NCBI RefSeq assembly: GCF_022760925.1
Contig: NZ_JAKTNT010000011.1
Span: 23,618 to 87,617, forward strand
Direction: 5' to 3'
Length of the DNA: 64,000 bases
DNA from: Thermus hydrothermalis
GTDB lineage: Bacteria > Deinococcota > Deinococci > Deinococcales > Thermaceae
In this document: positions 1-8,168 of the stretch, one piece after another
How the letters are laid out: every line of letters starts with the position of its first letter
Position numbering within the stretch: the stretch's first letter is position 1
The notes under the pieces: generated by a model
Seen by the model: only the letters and a program-made list of their open reading frames with translations
Databases searched by the model: none
Told to the model about the DNA's origin: nothing
Program-made: the position numbers and the translations under genes

Positions 1-257
1 TCCGCCACGCCGGGGAAGGCCCTAGGCTTTTCCCCGGGAAGGACGAGGAGGAGCTGCACCTCCTGCCCGGGCTTAGGGGGCACGGGGGAAGAAAGGGGGA
101 GGAGGCGCTTCCCCTCCACCCGCCAGGCCCCGTGGAGGGTGCGCAGGTCCTGGGAAAGAAGCCTAAGCTCCGTCCCCGGGGGCAGGGCGGGGCCAAAAAG
201 GGGGGGAAGAGCGGCCAGGGCCGCGCCGAGGAGGAGAAGCCAAGCCCAAAGGCGCAT
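1..257 (-). CDS. Exported protein of unknown function, 3' end cut by window
   Basis: The reading frame starts at an ATG whose first base is 257, preceded by a strong GGAGGAAG ribosome site, and runs off the left edge. The first ~16 residues (MRLWAWLLLLGAALA) are a clear signal peptide or N-terminal anchor. The rest of the visible ~85 residues are proline- and leucine-rich with no motif I recognise. It starts 11 nt after the DUF502 stop codon, so the two are probably co-transcribed. No function can be assigned from this fragment. Confidence 0.6.
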   Translation of the reverse strand, partial: MRLWAWLLLLGAALAALPPLFGPALPPGTELRLLSQDLRTLHGAWRVEGKRLLPLSSPVPPKPGQEVQLLLVLPGEKPRAFPGVA

Positions 258-268
258 CTTCCTCCATT

Positions 269-916
269 TTAGGGAGAGGGCTCCGCCCTTTGTGGGAGGG
301 AGGTTAAGGGGCCTGAAGGTTTCTCGGGCAGGAGGAAGCCGGCGGAAACCACGTACTTCAGGGCGTCCTCCACGCTGATCTCCAAGGGGATCACCTCCTC
401 CGTGGGCACCAGGATCACCATGCCGCTGGCGGGCACGGGGCTGGTGGGCACGAGGACGGCGGTGTACCCCTCGGGCAAGGGGGGCAGGCGGCTTCCCACG
501 GGCTGGACCACGAAGCATAGGGTGTATAGCCCCCGCCTGGGGTACTCTATGACCGCCGCCCGGCTGAACTTCACCTCCTTCTGCCCGAAGAGGGTGTGGG
601 CGATCTGCTGCACCGCCTTGTAGATGTCCCGCACCAGAGGGATGAGGAGGAGGGAGCGCTCCAGGGAAACGATGAGGCGCCGGCCTAGGTAGTTTTCCGC
701 CAGGGTGCCCACCAGGTAGATGAGGAGGGCGGCCAGGAAGAGGCCCACGAAGGGGAGCGCCGGCTGGTACGCCCGGGGCACCTCCAGGTCCAGGAGGCGG
801 AGAAACCCTTGGATGTAGCCCCCCGAGTAGGTGTAGACCCAGCCCAGGAAGTACAGGGTGACGAGGAGGGGCAAGAGGGTGACGAGGCCCGTGAGAAAAC
901 GTTGGCGGAGGCGCAT
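269..916 (-). CDS. DUF502 family membrane protein
   Basis: This 215-residue protein has two N-terminal hydrophobic segments (about residues 9-33 and 52-73). A soluble domain follows, with the DUF502 pattern: an SLERSLLLIPLVRDIYKAVQQ stretch near 85-105 and a GYTAVLVPTSPVPASG loop near 150. DUF502 proteins are integral membrane proteins of unknown function in bacteria and plants. A -10-like TAAACT lies 7 nt before the ATG and no ribosome site is visible, suggesting a leaderless message separate from sdrP, which is terminated just upstream. The family call is from pattern recognition; no biochemical role is implied. Confidence 0.8.
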   Translation of the reverse strand: MRLRQRFLTGLVTLLPLLVTLYFLGWVYTYSGGYIQGFLRLLDLEVPRAYQPALPFVGLFLAALLIYLVGTLAENYLGRRLIVSLERSLLLIPLVRDIYKAVQQIAHTLFGQKEVKFSRAAVIEYPRRGLYTLCFVVQPVGSRLPPLPEGYTAVLVPTSPVPASGMVILVPTEEVIPLEISVEDALKYVVSAGFLLPEKPSGPLTSLPQRAEPSP

Positions 917-923
917 GGCTACC

Positions 924-929
924 AGTTTA
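924..929 (-). promoter_or_regulatory. -10 element for DUF502 gene
   Basis: On the minus strand the hexamer TAAACT sits 7 nt upstream of the DUF502 ATG. There is no purine-rich ribosome site in between, so transcription would start at or next to the start codon. No convincing -35 is seen. Confidence 0.45.
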
Positions 930-930
930 C

Positions 931-967
931 GAAAAAGGCCCCCTGGGCTTGGGGGCCCCAGGGGCCT
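931..967 (-). terminator. Rho-independent terminator of sdrP
   Basis: On the minus strand, 7 nt after the sdrP stop, an AAGGCCCC...GGGGGCCTT stem of about 12 bp with one bulged base forms a hairpin followed directly by TTTTT. It separates sdrP from the DUF502 gene, whose own -10 element overlaps the end of this structure. Confidence 0.8.
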
Positions 968-973
968 TCGGGT

Positions 974-1582
974 TTAGCGGCCCTCTCCCCGGCTTTGGGC
1001 GAGCTCCTTTAGGCCCTTCACGTCCTTCAGGATGATCTTGCCGTAGCCCGAGCGGATGTACCCTTCCCGGGCCAACTCGCCGATGACCTTGGTCACCGTC
1101 TCCCGGACGCTTCCCACAGCGGCGGCCAGCTCGTCGTGGGTGGCCCGTAGGACCAATCCCTCCTCCTCTTCCCGGGCCAAGGGGGTTTCGGCGAGCTCCA
1201 GAAGGGCCGCCGCCATGCGGTTTTTAAGCCTTTGCGTGGCCAGGCGCTCAATGCGGCGGTAGGACTCGGAAAGGGCCTGGGCGAGATGGGCCACCAGGTC
1301 CAAAAGCTCCTCGGGCCGGGGTTCCTTGGACAGGGCCTCCACCGCCACCTCGGTGACCGCCTCGGCGAAGTAGGTGCGCTCGGTGCCGGAGAGGGCCTCT
1401 TCCCCGAAGTATCCCCCCGGGCGCACCAGGCGCAGGGTGAGGGCGTTGCCCTCCTCGTCCACCGCCTCCAGGCGCACCAGGCCCTCGAGGACCCGGTAGA
1501 CCCGGTCCCTGGGTCCCGGCACCCCGGGGTAGAGGATGACCTCCCCGGGCTTGAAGCTGAGGGTTTCGCGGGTCTGGGTCAT
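974..1582 (-). CDS. sdrP: CRP/FNR-family transcription activator SdrP
   Basis: The 202-residue protein closely matches the remembered T. thermophilus SdrP (stationary-phase-dependent regulatory protein). It has an N-terminal cyclic-nucleotide-type beta-roll (about 10-95, including RPGGYFGEEAL), a dimer helix around 115-145, and a C-terminal winged helix with THDELAAAVGSVRETVTK near 147-164. SdrP is known to activate redox, nutrient and stationary-phase genes without needing a bound cyclic nucleotide. The ATG has an AAGGAGG ribosome site at 1588-1594. A promoter and an inverted repeat lie upstream, so autoregulation or control by another CRP-type protein is plausible but inferred. Confidence 0.9.
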   Translation of the reverse strand: MTQTRETLSFKPGEVILYPGVPGPRDRVYRVLEGLVRLEAVDEEGNALTLRLVRPGGYFGEEALSGTERTYFAEAVTEVAVEALSKEPRPEELLDLVAHLAQALSESYRRIERLATQRLKNRMAAALLELAETPLAREEEEGLVLRATHDELAAAVGSVRETVTKVIGELAREGYIRSGYGKIILKDVKGLKELAQSRGEGR

Positions 1583-1600
1583 GGCTGCCTCCTTAGCCCC

Positions 1601-1647
1601 AGGCTAGCACGCCCCAGGGATTTTGTAAACCTTAGGGTTGCAAAAAT
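1601..1647 (-). promoter_or_regulatory. sdrP promoter with imperfect inverted repeat
   Basis: On the minus strand a TTTACA -35 (1624-1629) and a weak TAGCCT -10 (1601-1606) are separated by 17 bp. Overlapping the -35 is an imperfect inverted repeat, ATTTTTGCAACC-CTAA-GGTTTACAAAAT (1620-1647), with 9 of 12 arm positions matching. Its size and A/T-rich arms suit a dimeric regulator of the CRP class. The promoter is read from sequence; the operator role is inference. Confidence 0.5.
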
Positions 1648-1886
1648 CCCCTGGACCACCGGGGGCCCAGGGAGCGCTTGCGGGTTATGGGCAAAGGGCG
1701 GTCCGTGGCGCCCCCGCCCCCCTGCCGCTCGTCCGGAGGGGCGTTTAGGGGAAGCCTCAGGGCGCAAGGCCCTCCCTATCCCCAAGGTCTACGGGGCGGC
1801 CAAAGGCTTGAGGCGCCTGCAACCCTCAGGGTGGACAGCGCACCCGCCCCTTCAAAGGCCTCGTGGGAAGGAAAGCGTGCCGGGGG
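1648..1886. other. Non-coding stretch upstream of the sdrP promoter
   Basis: Between the sdrP operator and the cutA stop codon lies about 240 bp without a credible gene. Open frames here lack ribosome sites and have proline/arginine-rich translations typical of GC-rich non-coding frames. I see no tRNA, repeat array or terminator with a U-tract; cutA therefore ends without an obvious intrinsic terminator. Confidence 0.5.
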
Positions 1887-2198
1887 TCATCCCGTGTTCT
1901 CCCTAAGCCACGCCAGGTAGGGCCCGTGCCCTTCGGCGATGGGCAGGGCGATGATCTCGGGCACCGTGTAGGGGTGGAGGGAGAGCACCCTTTCCTTGAG
2001 CTTGGGGAAGGCGAAGGTGGTGGTCTTGACGATAAGGAGGAGCTCCCGGTCCTCCACCACCTCCCCCTGCCAGCGGTAGACGGAGGTGAGGCCGGGGACG
2101 ATGTTCACGCAGGCGGCCAAGCGCTCCTCCACCAGGGTGCGGGCCAGGATCTTCGCCACCTCCTCCGTGGGCACGGTGATGAGGACCACCTCTTCCAT
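1887..2198 (-). CDS. cutA: CutA1 divalent-cation tolerance family protein
   Basis: This 103-residue protein has the CutA1 ferredoxin-like fold signature: MEEVVLITVPTEEVA strand-helix start, AACVNIVPGLTSVYRWQGEV at 29-48, and the C-terminal HPYTVPEIIALPI motif at 75-87. CutA1 proteins are small trimers linked to copper tolerance, with an uncertain molecular role. Its ATG follows the gyrA TAG directly (TAGATG), so translation is probably coupled to gyrA. Confidence 0.92.
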   Translation of the reverse strand: MEEVVLITVPTEEVAKILARTLVEERLAACVNIVPGLTSVYRWQGEVVEDRELLLIVKTTTFAFPKLKERVLSLHPYTVPEIIALPIAEGHGPYLAWLRENTG

Positions 2199-4616
2199 CT
2201 ACTTCTCCTCCTCCACGGCGAAGGCGCTCGCCACCTCGTCGTCCTCGGGCAGGTTCATCACCTTGACCCCGGCGGTGGGGCGGGAGTACTGGGGGATCTC
2301 CTTCACCGGGGTGCGGATGGCCAGGCCCTTCTTGGAGAGGACCAGGAGGTCCTCCGTGCCCCGCACCTTGAGGAGAGCGGCAAGCCGCCCGGTGCGCACG
2401 CTCACCCCGTAGGTGATGACCCCCACCCCGCCCCGGCCCTGCAGCGGGTACTCGGAAAGGGGCGTGCGCTTGCCATAGCCCCGGGTGCTCACCGCCAGGA
2501 GGTCCACCATCTCGCCGGGCTTCACCGTCACCAGGGAAACCACCCGGTCCCCGGGCTTCTTAAAGCGGATGCCCGTGACGCCTTGGCTGTCCCGGCCCGT
2601 GGCCCGCACCTCCTCTAGGGGGAAGCGGATGGCCTGGCCCGCCTCCGTGGCCAGGATGGCCTCGTCCTCGGGGTCGGAGAGGGCCACGCCGATGAGCCGG
2701 TCCCCTTCCTGGAGCCTTAGGGCGATGAGGCCCGCCGAGCCCAGGTTCTGGTACTCCCTTAGGGCGGTGCGCTTCACCAGCCCCCGCTCCGTGGCGAAGA
2801 CCAAGAAGCCCTCCCCGTCCAGGCCCCGCACGGAAAGGAGGGCGGCCACCTCCTCCTCTTCCGCCAGGGGCAGGAGGGTTTTCACGTGCACCCCCCGGGC
2901 CTGGCGCCCCAGCTCGGGCAGGTCGTAGACCTTGAGGCGGTAGACGCGGCCCCGGTTGGTGAAGAGGAGGAGGTCGTCGTGGGCCCCGGCCACGAAGACC
3001 TGGGTGGCCTCGTCCTCCTCCTTGGTCTTGCCCGCCAAAAGGCCCTTGCCGCCCCGCCCCTGGGCCCGGTAGGCCTCCAAGGGGAGGCGCTTGAGGAAGC
3101 CCTGGGCGGTGAGGGTGATGACCATGGGCTCGTCCTCAATGAGGTCCTCGGGGTTGAAGCTCTCCTCAAACTCGGTGATGAGGGTGCGGCGGGCGTCCCC
3201 GTACTTCTCTTTGATGCGGAGGAGGTCCTGTTTCACCTCGCCCCAAAGCCGGGTTTCGTCCTCGAGGATGGCCCTAAGCCGGGCGATCTCCTCCATGAGC
3301 CCCCGGTACTCCTCCAGGAGCTTTTCCCTTTCCAGGGCCACCAGGCGCTGGAGGCGCATGTCCAGGATGGCCTGGGCCTGGACCTCGGTGAGGCCGAAGC
3401 GCTCCATGAGGGCGGCGCGGGCCTTTTGGGCGTCCTCCGAGGCCCGGATGAGGGCGATGACCTCGTCAATGTGGTCCAGGGCAATGAGGAGCCCCTCCAG
3501 GACGTGGGCCCGCTCCTCCGCCTTCTTCAGGTCAAAGAGGCTTTTCCGCCTCAGGACCTCCTTGCGGTGGTCCAGGTAGTGGCGCATGAGGTCCAGGAGG
3601 GAGAGGACCTTGGGCTCCCCCTGGACGATGGCGAGGAGGTTCACCGTGAAGGAGGTCTGCAGGGCAGTGTGTTTGTAGAGTTGGTTGAGGACCACCTGGG
3701 GGTTCGCCCCCCGCTTGAGCTCAATGGCGATCCTCAGGCCCTGGCGGTCGGACTCATCCCGGAGGGCCACGATGTCCTCCAGTTTCTTGGCCTTGACCAG
3801 GGCGGCGATCTGGGCGATGAGGCTCGCCTTGTTCACCTGGTAGGGGATTTCCGTGACCACCAGCATGGGCCTTTGCCCCTTCTCCTCCACCCGTACCTTG
3901 GCCCGGACTTTTAGGCTTCCCCGGCCGGTGGCATAGGCCTCCTTGATCCCCTTCTTGGAAAGTTTTCCCCCTGTGGGGAAGTCGGGGCCAGGGATATAGC
4001 GCATTACCTCCTCGAGGGTGATCCCCGGGTTGTCAATCATGGCCACCAGGGCGTCCACCACCTCGGAAAGGTTGTGGGGCGGGAGGCTTGTGGCCATGCC
4101 CACGGCGATGCCGCTCGCCCCGTTCACCAGGAGGTTGGGGATGGCGGCGGGCAGGACCTCGGGCTCCTTGAGGGAGCCGTCGTAGTTGGGGCGGAAGTCC
4201 ACCGTTTCCTTGTCAATCTCGGCGAGCATCTCCGCCCCAAGGTGGGAAAGTCGGGCCTCGGTGTAGCGCTGGGCGGCCGGAGGGTCCCCGTCTATGGAGC
4301 CGAAGTTGCCCTGGCCGTCCATGAGGGGGTAGCGCAGGTTCCAGGGCTGGGCCAGGCGCACCAAGGCCTCGTAGATGGCGGCGTCCCCGTGGGGGTGGTA
4401 CTTGCCCATGACCTCGCCCACGATTTTGGCGCTTTTCACGTGCTTGCGCGTGGGCAAGACCCCTTCCTGGTAGGCGCCGAAGAGGATGCGCCGCTGGACC
4501 GGCTTAAGCCCGTCCCGCACGTCGGGCAGGGCCCGGTCCACGATCACGGACATGGCGTAGTTGATGAAGCTTTGCTTGAGCTCCTCGGTGATTTCTACAG
4601 GCAGGACCTGGGACAT
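2199..4616 (-). CDS. gyrA: DNA gyrase subunit A
   Basis: Gyrase subunit A breaks and rejoins DNA for negative supercoiling with GyrB. I place the start at 4616 (MSQVLPVEI), where TTAGGAG gives a ribosome site, rather than nine codons upstream; this gives 805 residues. The catalytic tyrosine is Tyr118 in [10 protein letters not shown]. In the drug-binding loop [10 protein letters not shown] the position equivalent to E. coli Ser83 is Ala79, and Glu83 replaces Asp87. The C-terminal domain carries a gyrase box variant QGRGGKG, supporting GyrA over ParC. cutA follows with no gap. gyrB is not in the window. Confidence 0.96.
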   Translation of the reverse strand: MSQVLPVEITEELKQSFINYAMSVIVDRALPDVRDGLKPVQRRILFGAYQEGVLPTRKHVKSAKIVGEVMGKYHPHGDAAIYEALVRLAQPWNLRYPLMDGQGNFGSIDGDPPAAQRYTEARLSHLGAEMLAEIDKETVDFRPNYDGSLKEPEVLPAAIPNLLVNGASGIAVGMATSLPPHNLSEVVDALVAMIDNPGITLEEVMRYIPGPDFPTGGKLSKKGIKEAYATGRGSLKVRAKVRVEEKGQRPMLVVTEIPYQVNKASLIAQIAALVKAKKLEDIVALRDESDRQGLRIAIELKRGANPQVVLNQLYKHTALQTSFTVNLLAIVQGEPKVLSLLDLMRHYLDHRKEVLRRKSLFDLKKAEERAHVLEGLLIALDHIDEVIALIRASEDAQKARAALMERFGLTEVQAQAILDMRLQRLVALEREKLLEEYRGLMEEIARLRAILEDETRLWGEVKQDLLRIKEKYGDARRTLITEFEESFNPEDLIEDEPMVITLTAQGFLKRLPLEAYRAQGRGGKGLLAGKTKEEDEATQVFVAGAHDDLLLFTNRGRVYRLKVYDLPELGRQARGVHVKTLLPLAEEEEVAALLSVRGLDGEGFLVFATERGLVKRTALREYQNLGSAGLIALRLQEGDRLIGVALSDPEDEAILATEAGQAIRFPLEEVRATGRDSQGVTGIRFKKPGDRVVSLVTVKPGEMVDLLAVSTRGYGKRTPLSEYPLQGRGGVGVITYGVSVRTGRLAALLKVRGTEDLLVLSKKGLAIRTPVKEIPQYSRPTAGVKVMNLPEDDEVASAFAVEEEK

Positions 4617-4707
4617 AGCGCTCCTAAGGCGTGCAGACGCCAAGTTTCATCTTACCAGGACTTGGGGTTTTACGCCTGGCTTGACTTCGCCCCCGCTACC
4701 CCGGACG
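4617..4707. promoter_or_regulatory. gyrA/lepA divergent intergenic region
   Basis: These 91 bp must hold both divergent promoters. On the minus strand a TAAGAT (about 4649-4654) could serve as the gyrA -10. A small hairpin GGCGT-GCAG-ACGCC at 4628-4641 would lie in the gyrA leader, just before the ribosome site. I see no strong -35 for either gene and no clear -10 for lepA. Confidence 0.35.
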
Positions 4708-6531
4708 ATGGAAAGGATGGTAAGCCGCATCCGCAACTTCTCCATCATCGCCCACGTGGACCACGGGAAGTCCACCTTAGCCGACCGCATCCTGCAGATG
4801 ACCCACGCCGTGAGCGAGCGGGAGATGCGGGAACAGTTTCTGGACTCCCTAGAGCTAGAAAGGGAGCGGGGCATCACCATCAAGGCCAGTGCGGTGCGGG
4901 TCAACTACCAGGCCAAGGACGGCCAGACCTACGTCTTCCACCTCATTGACACCCCGGGGCACGTGGACTTCACCTACGAGGTGTCCCGGGCCCTGGCGGC
5001 GGTGGAAGGGGTGCTCTTGGTGGTGGACGCAAGCCAGGGGGTGGAGGCCCAGACCATCGCCAACTTCTACCTGGCCCTAGAGCACAACCACGTGATCATC
5101 CCGGTCATTAACAAGATTGACCTGCCCAACGCCCGGCCCCTGGAGGTGGCCCTCGAGGTGGAGGAGGTCCTGGGCATCCCCGCCGACGAGGCCATCTTCG
5201 CCTCGGGCAAGACGGGGGAAGGGGTGGAGGAGATCCTCGAGGCCATCGTGAAGCGCATCCCCCCGCCCCAAGGGGACCCCGAAGCCCCCCTCAAGGCCCT
5301 CATCTTTGACTCCCTCTACGATGCCTACCAGGGCGTCATCCCCTACCTGCGCATCTTTGAGGGTACGGTGCGCCCCGGGGACAGGATCCGCATCTTCTCC
5401 ACGGGGAAGGAGTTCACCGTGGACAAGGTGGGGGTCTTCACCCCGCAAGGCCTCGTGCCCACGGAAAGCCTCTCCGTGGGGGAGGTGGGCTGGCTCACCG
5501 CCGCCATCCGGGACATCCACGACGTCCAGGTGGGGGACACCATCACCCTGGCCCACCACCCCACCCCCGCCCCCTACCCCGGGTTCCGCCCCGCCAAGCC
5601 CGTGGTCTTCGCCGGGCTTTACCCGGTGGACTCCGGGGACTACAACAAGCTAAGGGACGCCCTGGAGAAGCTTAAGCTCAACGATGCCGCCCTCTCCTTT
5701 GAGCCGGAAACCTCCACCGCCTTGGGCTTTGGCTTCCGCTGCGGCTTCTTGGGCCTCCTCCACGCCGAGATCGTTCAAGAGCGGCTTGAGCGGGAGTTCG
5801 GCCTAGAACTCATCGCCACCGCCCCCAGCGTGGTCTACAAGGTGCGGCTCAAAAGCGGGGAGGAAGTGGAGATCCACAACCCCGCCGACCTTCCCGACCC
5901 CACCAAGATAGAGGAGATCCTCGAGCCTTACGTGAAGCTCACCATCTTTACCCCGGAGGAATACGTGGGGAGCATCATGCAGCTCGTGCAGGAAAAGCGG
6001 GGACGCCTCCTGAGCATGAACTACCTGCCCGGGGCCCAGAAGCGGGTGGAGCTCGTCTACGAGGCCCCCTTCGCCGAGATCCTCTACGATTTCCACGACC
6101 GCCTGAAAAGCCTCTCCCGGGGCTACGCCTCCATGGACTACGAGCAGGCGGGCTACCAGCCGGGGGACCTGGTGAAGGTGAACGTGCTGGTCCACGGGGA
6201 GGTGGTGGACGCCCTCACCTTCATCGCCCACCGGGAAAAGGCCTACAGCCTGGCCCGGGCCATCGTGGACAAGCTGGCCGAGGTGATCCCCAGGCAGCTC
6301 TTTGAGGTGCCCATCCAGGCGGCCATCGGGGGCAAGATCATCGCCCGGGCCACGGTGAAGGCCCTCAGAAAGGACGTTTTGGCCAAGTGCTACGGCGGGG
6401 ACGTGACCCGGAAGAAGAAGCTCTTGGAAAAGCAAAAGGAGGGGAAGAAGCGGCTCAAGGCCATCGGCAAGGTGGAGGTGCCGCAGGAAGCCTTCCTGGC
6501 GGTGCTTTCGGCGGGAAGGGATGAGCCTTAG
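4708..6531 (+). CDS. lepA: Elongation factor 4 (LepA) GTPase
   Basis: LepA is a ribosome-associated translational GTPase. Starting at ATG 4708 the protein has 607 residues, and a second ATG at 4717 is equally possible. G motifs are visible: AHVDHGKST (15-23), [16 protein letters not shown] and NKID, followed by EF-G-like domains II, III and V and the LepA-specific C-terminal domain ([20 protein letters not shown]). Identity with remembered T. thermophilus LepA is high through the whole length. The final codons overlap the next gene's start by 11 nt, so the sensor kinase is co-translated. Confidence 0.95.
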   Translation: MERMVSRIRNFSIIAHVDHGKSTLADRILQMTHAVSEREMREQFLDSLELERERGITIKASAVRVNYQAKDGQTYVFHLIDTPGHVDFTYEVSRALAAVEGVLLVVDASQGVEAQTIANFYLALEHNHVIIPVINKIDLPNARPLEVALEVEEVLGIPADEAIFASGKTGEGVEEILEAIVKRIPPPQGDPEAPLKALIFDSLYDAYQGVIPYLRIFEGTVRPGDRIRIFSTGKEFTVDKVGVFTPQGLVPTESLSVGEVGWLTAAIRDIHDVQVGDTITLAHHPTPAPYPGFRPAKPVVFAGLYPVDSGDYNKLRDALEKLKLNDAALSFEPETSTALGFGFRCGFLGLLHAEIVQERLEREFGLELIATAPSVVYKVRLKSGEEVEIHNPADLPDPTKIEEILEPYVKLTIFTPEEYVGSIMQLVQEKRGRLLSMNYLPGAQKRVELVYEAPFAEILYDFHDRLKSLSRGYASMDYEQAGYQPGDLVKVNVLVHGEVVDALTFIAHREKAYSLARAIVDKLAEVIPRQLFEVPIQAAIGGKIIARATVKALRKDVLAKCYGGDVTRKKKLLEKQKEGKKRLKAIGKVEVPQEAFLAVLSAGRDEP

Positions 6532-7492
6532 GGCTAGGCTAGCCCTGGTCATCGGCCTCCTGGCCTTCTTGCCCAACCTGGTCCTGGCCCTCACCCTGGG
6601 CCTCCTGGGGGAGGGTCCATGGCTTCCCCTCTTGCTTTGGCTCGCCTTTTTGGCCTTGGTTTCGGCGGGGGTGGGCTACTTCTTGGCGCAAGGGCTTTTG
6701 CGGCCTCTGGAGGAGCTCACCCGGGCCCTGGCCTACCTCTCCCTCAAGGGGGAGCTTAAGGGGCTTCGCCTTCCCGCCCCCAAAGAGCCCCCGCCGGGGG
6801 AGATTGCCCTTTTGCGCGCCCGCTTCACGGAACTCCTGGAGCGCCTCGCCGAGCTTTTGGAGGCTAGGGAGGCCTTCTACGCCGCCTTGGCCCACGACCT
6901 GAAGACGCCCTTGATCTCCGCCATCCGCGCCCTGGAATACCTGGAGAAGGCGGACGATCTTGGCAAGGAAAGGCGGCTTGCGCTCCTAAGAAACCTTAAG
7001 GAGGAGCTTTCCCGCGCCTACCGCCTCGTGGAAAACCTCCTCGCCCTCTCCCGCCTCGAGGCCCGCCCGCCCCAGGTGGAAACCCTCAACCTGAGGGCCC
7101 TGGCGGAGGACCTCCTCTTCCGCTACCAGGAGGAGGCCAAGGGGCGGGGCCTCCGCCTCTTTCTGGAAGGGGCGGGGCTTGGGCGGGGGGAGAGGCTTCT
7201 CGTGGAGCGGGCCCTCGCCAACCTCTTGGAAAACGCCCTCCGCCACGCCAAGAAGGAGGTGCGGGTGCGGGTGGAGGATGGGGCCCTATGGGTGGAGGAC
7301 GACGGCCCCGGGCTTCCCCTTCCCCTCGAGGCCCTGGCCCAGCCCTTCCGCCAAGGCCCAGGCAGGCGGGGAAGCGCCGGCCTTGGCCTCTACACGGCCA
7401 AGAAGGTGGCGGAGGCCCACGGGGGGAAGCTTAGCGCTTTCCCAAGCCCCTTAGGGGGCGCCTCCTTGCGCCTGGAGCTTCCCAAGGGCTAG
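6521..7492 (+). CDS. Sensor histidine kinase, orphan
   Basis: This 323-residue kinase has two membrane helices (about 7-30 and 34-58) separated by only a few residues, so it has essentially no external sensor domain. A HAMP-like linker follows, then the H-box AHDLKTPL with phospho-acceptor His125. The ATPase domain has LLENALRHA (N-box, Asn234/Asn238), DDGPGL (G1, 260-265) and GSAGLGL (G2, 284-290). No response-regulator gene is adjacent. It overlaps lepA by 11 nt and ends convergently with sdaAB, overlapping it by 4 bp. The signal is probably sensed in the membrane; the partner is unknown. Confidence 0.88.
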   Translation: MSLRARLALVIGLLAFLPNLVLALTLGLLGEGPWLPLLLWLAFLALVSAGVGYFLAQGLLRPLEELTRALAYLSLKGELKGLRLPAPKEPPPGEIALLRARFTELLERLAELLEAREAFYAALAHDLKTPLISAIRALEYLEKADDLGKERRLALLRNLKEELSRAYRLVENLLALSRLEARPPQVETLNLRALAEDLLFRYQEEAKGRGLRLFLEGAGLGRGERLLVERALANLLENALRHAKKEVRVRVEDGALWVEDDGPGLPLPLEALAQPFRQGPGRRGSAGLGLYTAKKVAEAHGGKLSAFPSPLGGASLRLELPKG

Positions 7493-8151
7493 TCCATCAC
7501 CGGGGGGATCTGCCGCACCCAGAGGATGTAGGAGAGGTAGGCCAGGTACTCCAAGGGCTTTTCCGAAAGGGGCCGGTCCATCTCCAGGCTCATCATGGCC
7601 TCCCCTCCCCGTTTTTTGCGGCTCACGGTGAGGTGGGCGATGTTCACCTCGTCGTCCGCCAGGATGCGGGCCACCCGGGCCACCACCCCCGGGGTATCCA
7701 CGTTGCGGATCACCAGGGTGGGGGCGCTCCCCGTGATGCGCACCTCAAACCCGTCCAGGTCAAAGATGCGCACGAGCCCCCCGCCCAGGGAGCTTCCCGT
7801 CACCACAAGCCGCCCTCCCTCCCCTTCCAGGACCATGCGCACGGTGTTGGGGTGGACGTCCCCAAGCTCCACCTCCTTGAAGACCACCTCCACCCCTTCC
7901 GCCTCCGCCAGGGCCAGGCTCTCCTTAAGCCGCTCGTCGTCTGGCCGCAAGCCCAAGACCCCGGCCACTAGCGCGAGGTGGGTCCCGTGCCCCTTCCCGG
8001 TCTTGGCGAAGGAGCCGTGGAGGCCGAACTCCACCCGCTTGGGCTTCTCCCCGAGGAGGTGGCGGGCAAGGAGGGCCAAGCGGCAGGCCCCCGCCGTGTG
8101 GCTAGAGGAAGGCCCCACCATCACCGGCCCGATCATGTCCAATAGACCCAT
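7489..8151 (-). CDS. sdaAB: L-serine dehydratase, beta subunit
   Basis: The 220-residue protein has the SDH beta domain start GLLDMIGPVMVGPSSSHTAGA, including the conserved SSSHT segment near 14-18. It ends in an ACT domain (about 148-220) with the NVDTPGVVARVA helix-turn region. The beta subunit pairs with an iron-sulfur alpha subunit to deaminate serine to pyruvate; the alpha gene is not next to it here. Translation probably starts leaderless from a TATTCT -10 six bases upstream, overlapping the -10 of the divergent gene. Confidence 0.9.
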   Translation of the reverse strand: MGLLDMIGPVMVGPSSSHTAGACRLALLARHLLGEKPKRVEFGLHGSFAKTGKGHGTHLALVAGVLGLRPDDERLKESLALAEAEGVEVVFKEVELGDVHPNTVRMVLEGEGGRLVVTGSSLGGGLVRIFDLDGFEVRITGSAPTLVIRNVDTPGVVARVARILADDEVNIAHLTVSRKKRGGEAMMSLEMDRPLSEKPLEYLAYLSYILWVRQIPPVMD

Positions 8152-8168
8152 GCCTGTAGAATAACGCC
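8152..8168. promoter_or_regulatory. Shared divergent promoter, overlapping -10 boxes
   Basis: Only 17 bp separate the start codons of sdaAB (minus) and the 638-residue membrane protein (plus). Within them, TAGAAT at 8157-8162 is placed 6 nt before the plus ATG, and TATTCT read on minus at 8163-8158 is placed 6 nt before the minus ATG. The two hexamers overlap by 5 bp, leaving no room for ribosome sites. Both genes should therefore be leaderless, and polymerase should be able to use only one direction at a time. Confidence 0.6.

Noticed and set aside
1678..1920. Possible small gene upstream of sdrP
   Set aside because: Arg/Pro/Gly-rich translation, no ribosome site and overlap with the cutA 3' end; treated as non-coding.
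2199..4616. Topoisomerase IV subunit (ParC) as alternative to GyrA
   Set aside because: A gyrase box variant QGRGGKG is present in the C-terminal domain, which supports GyrA.
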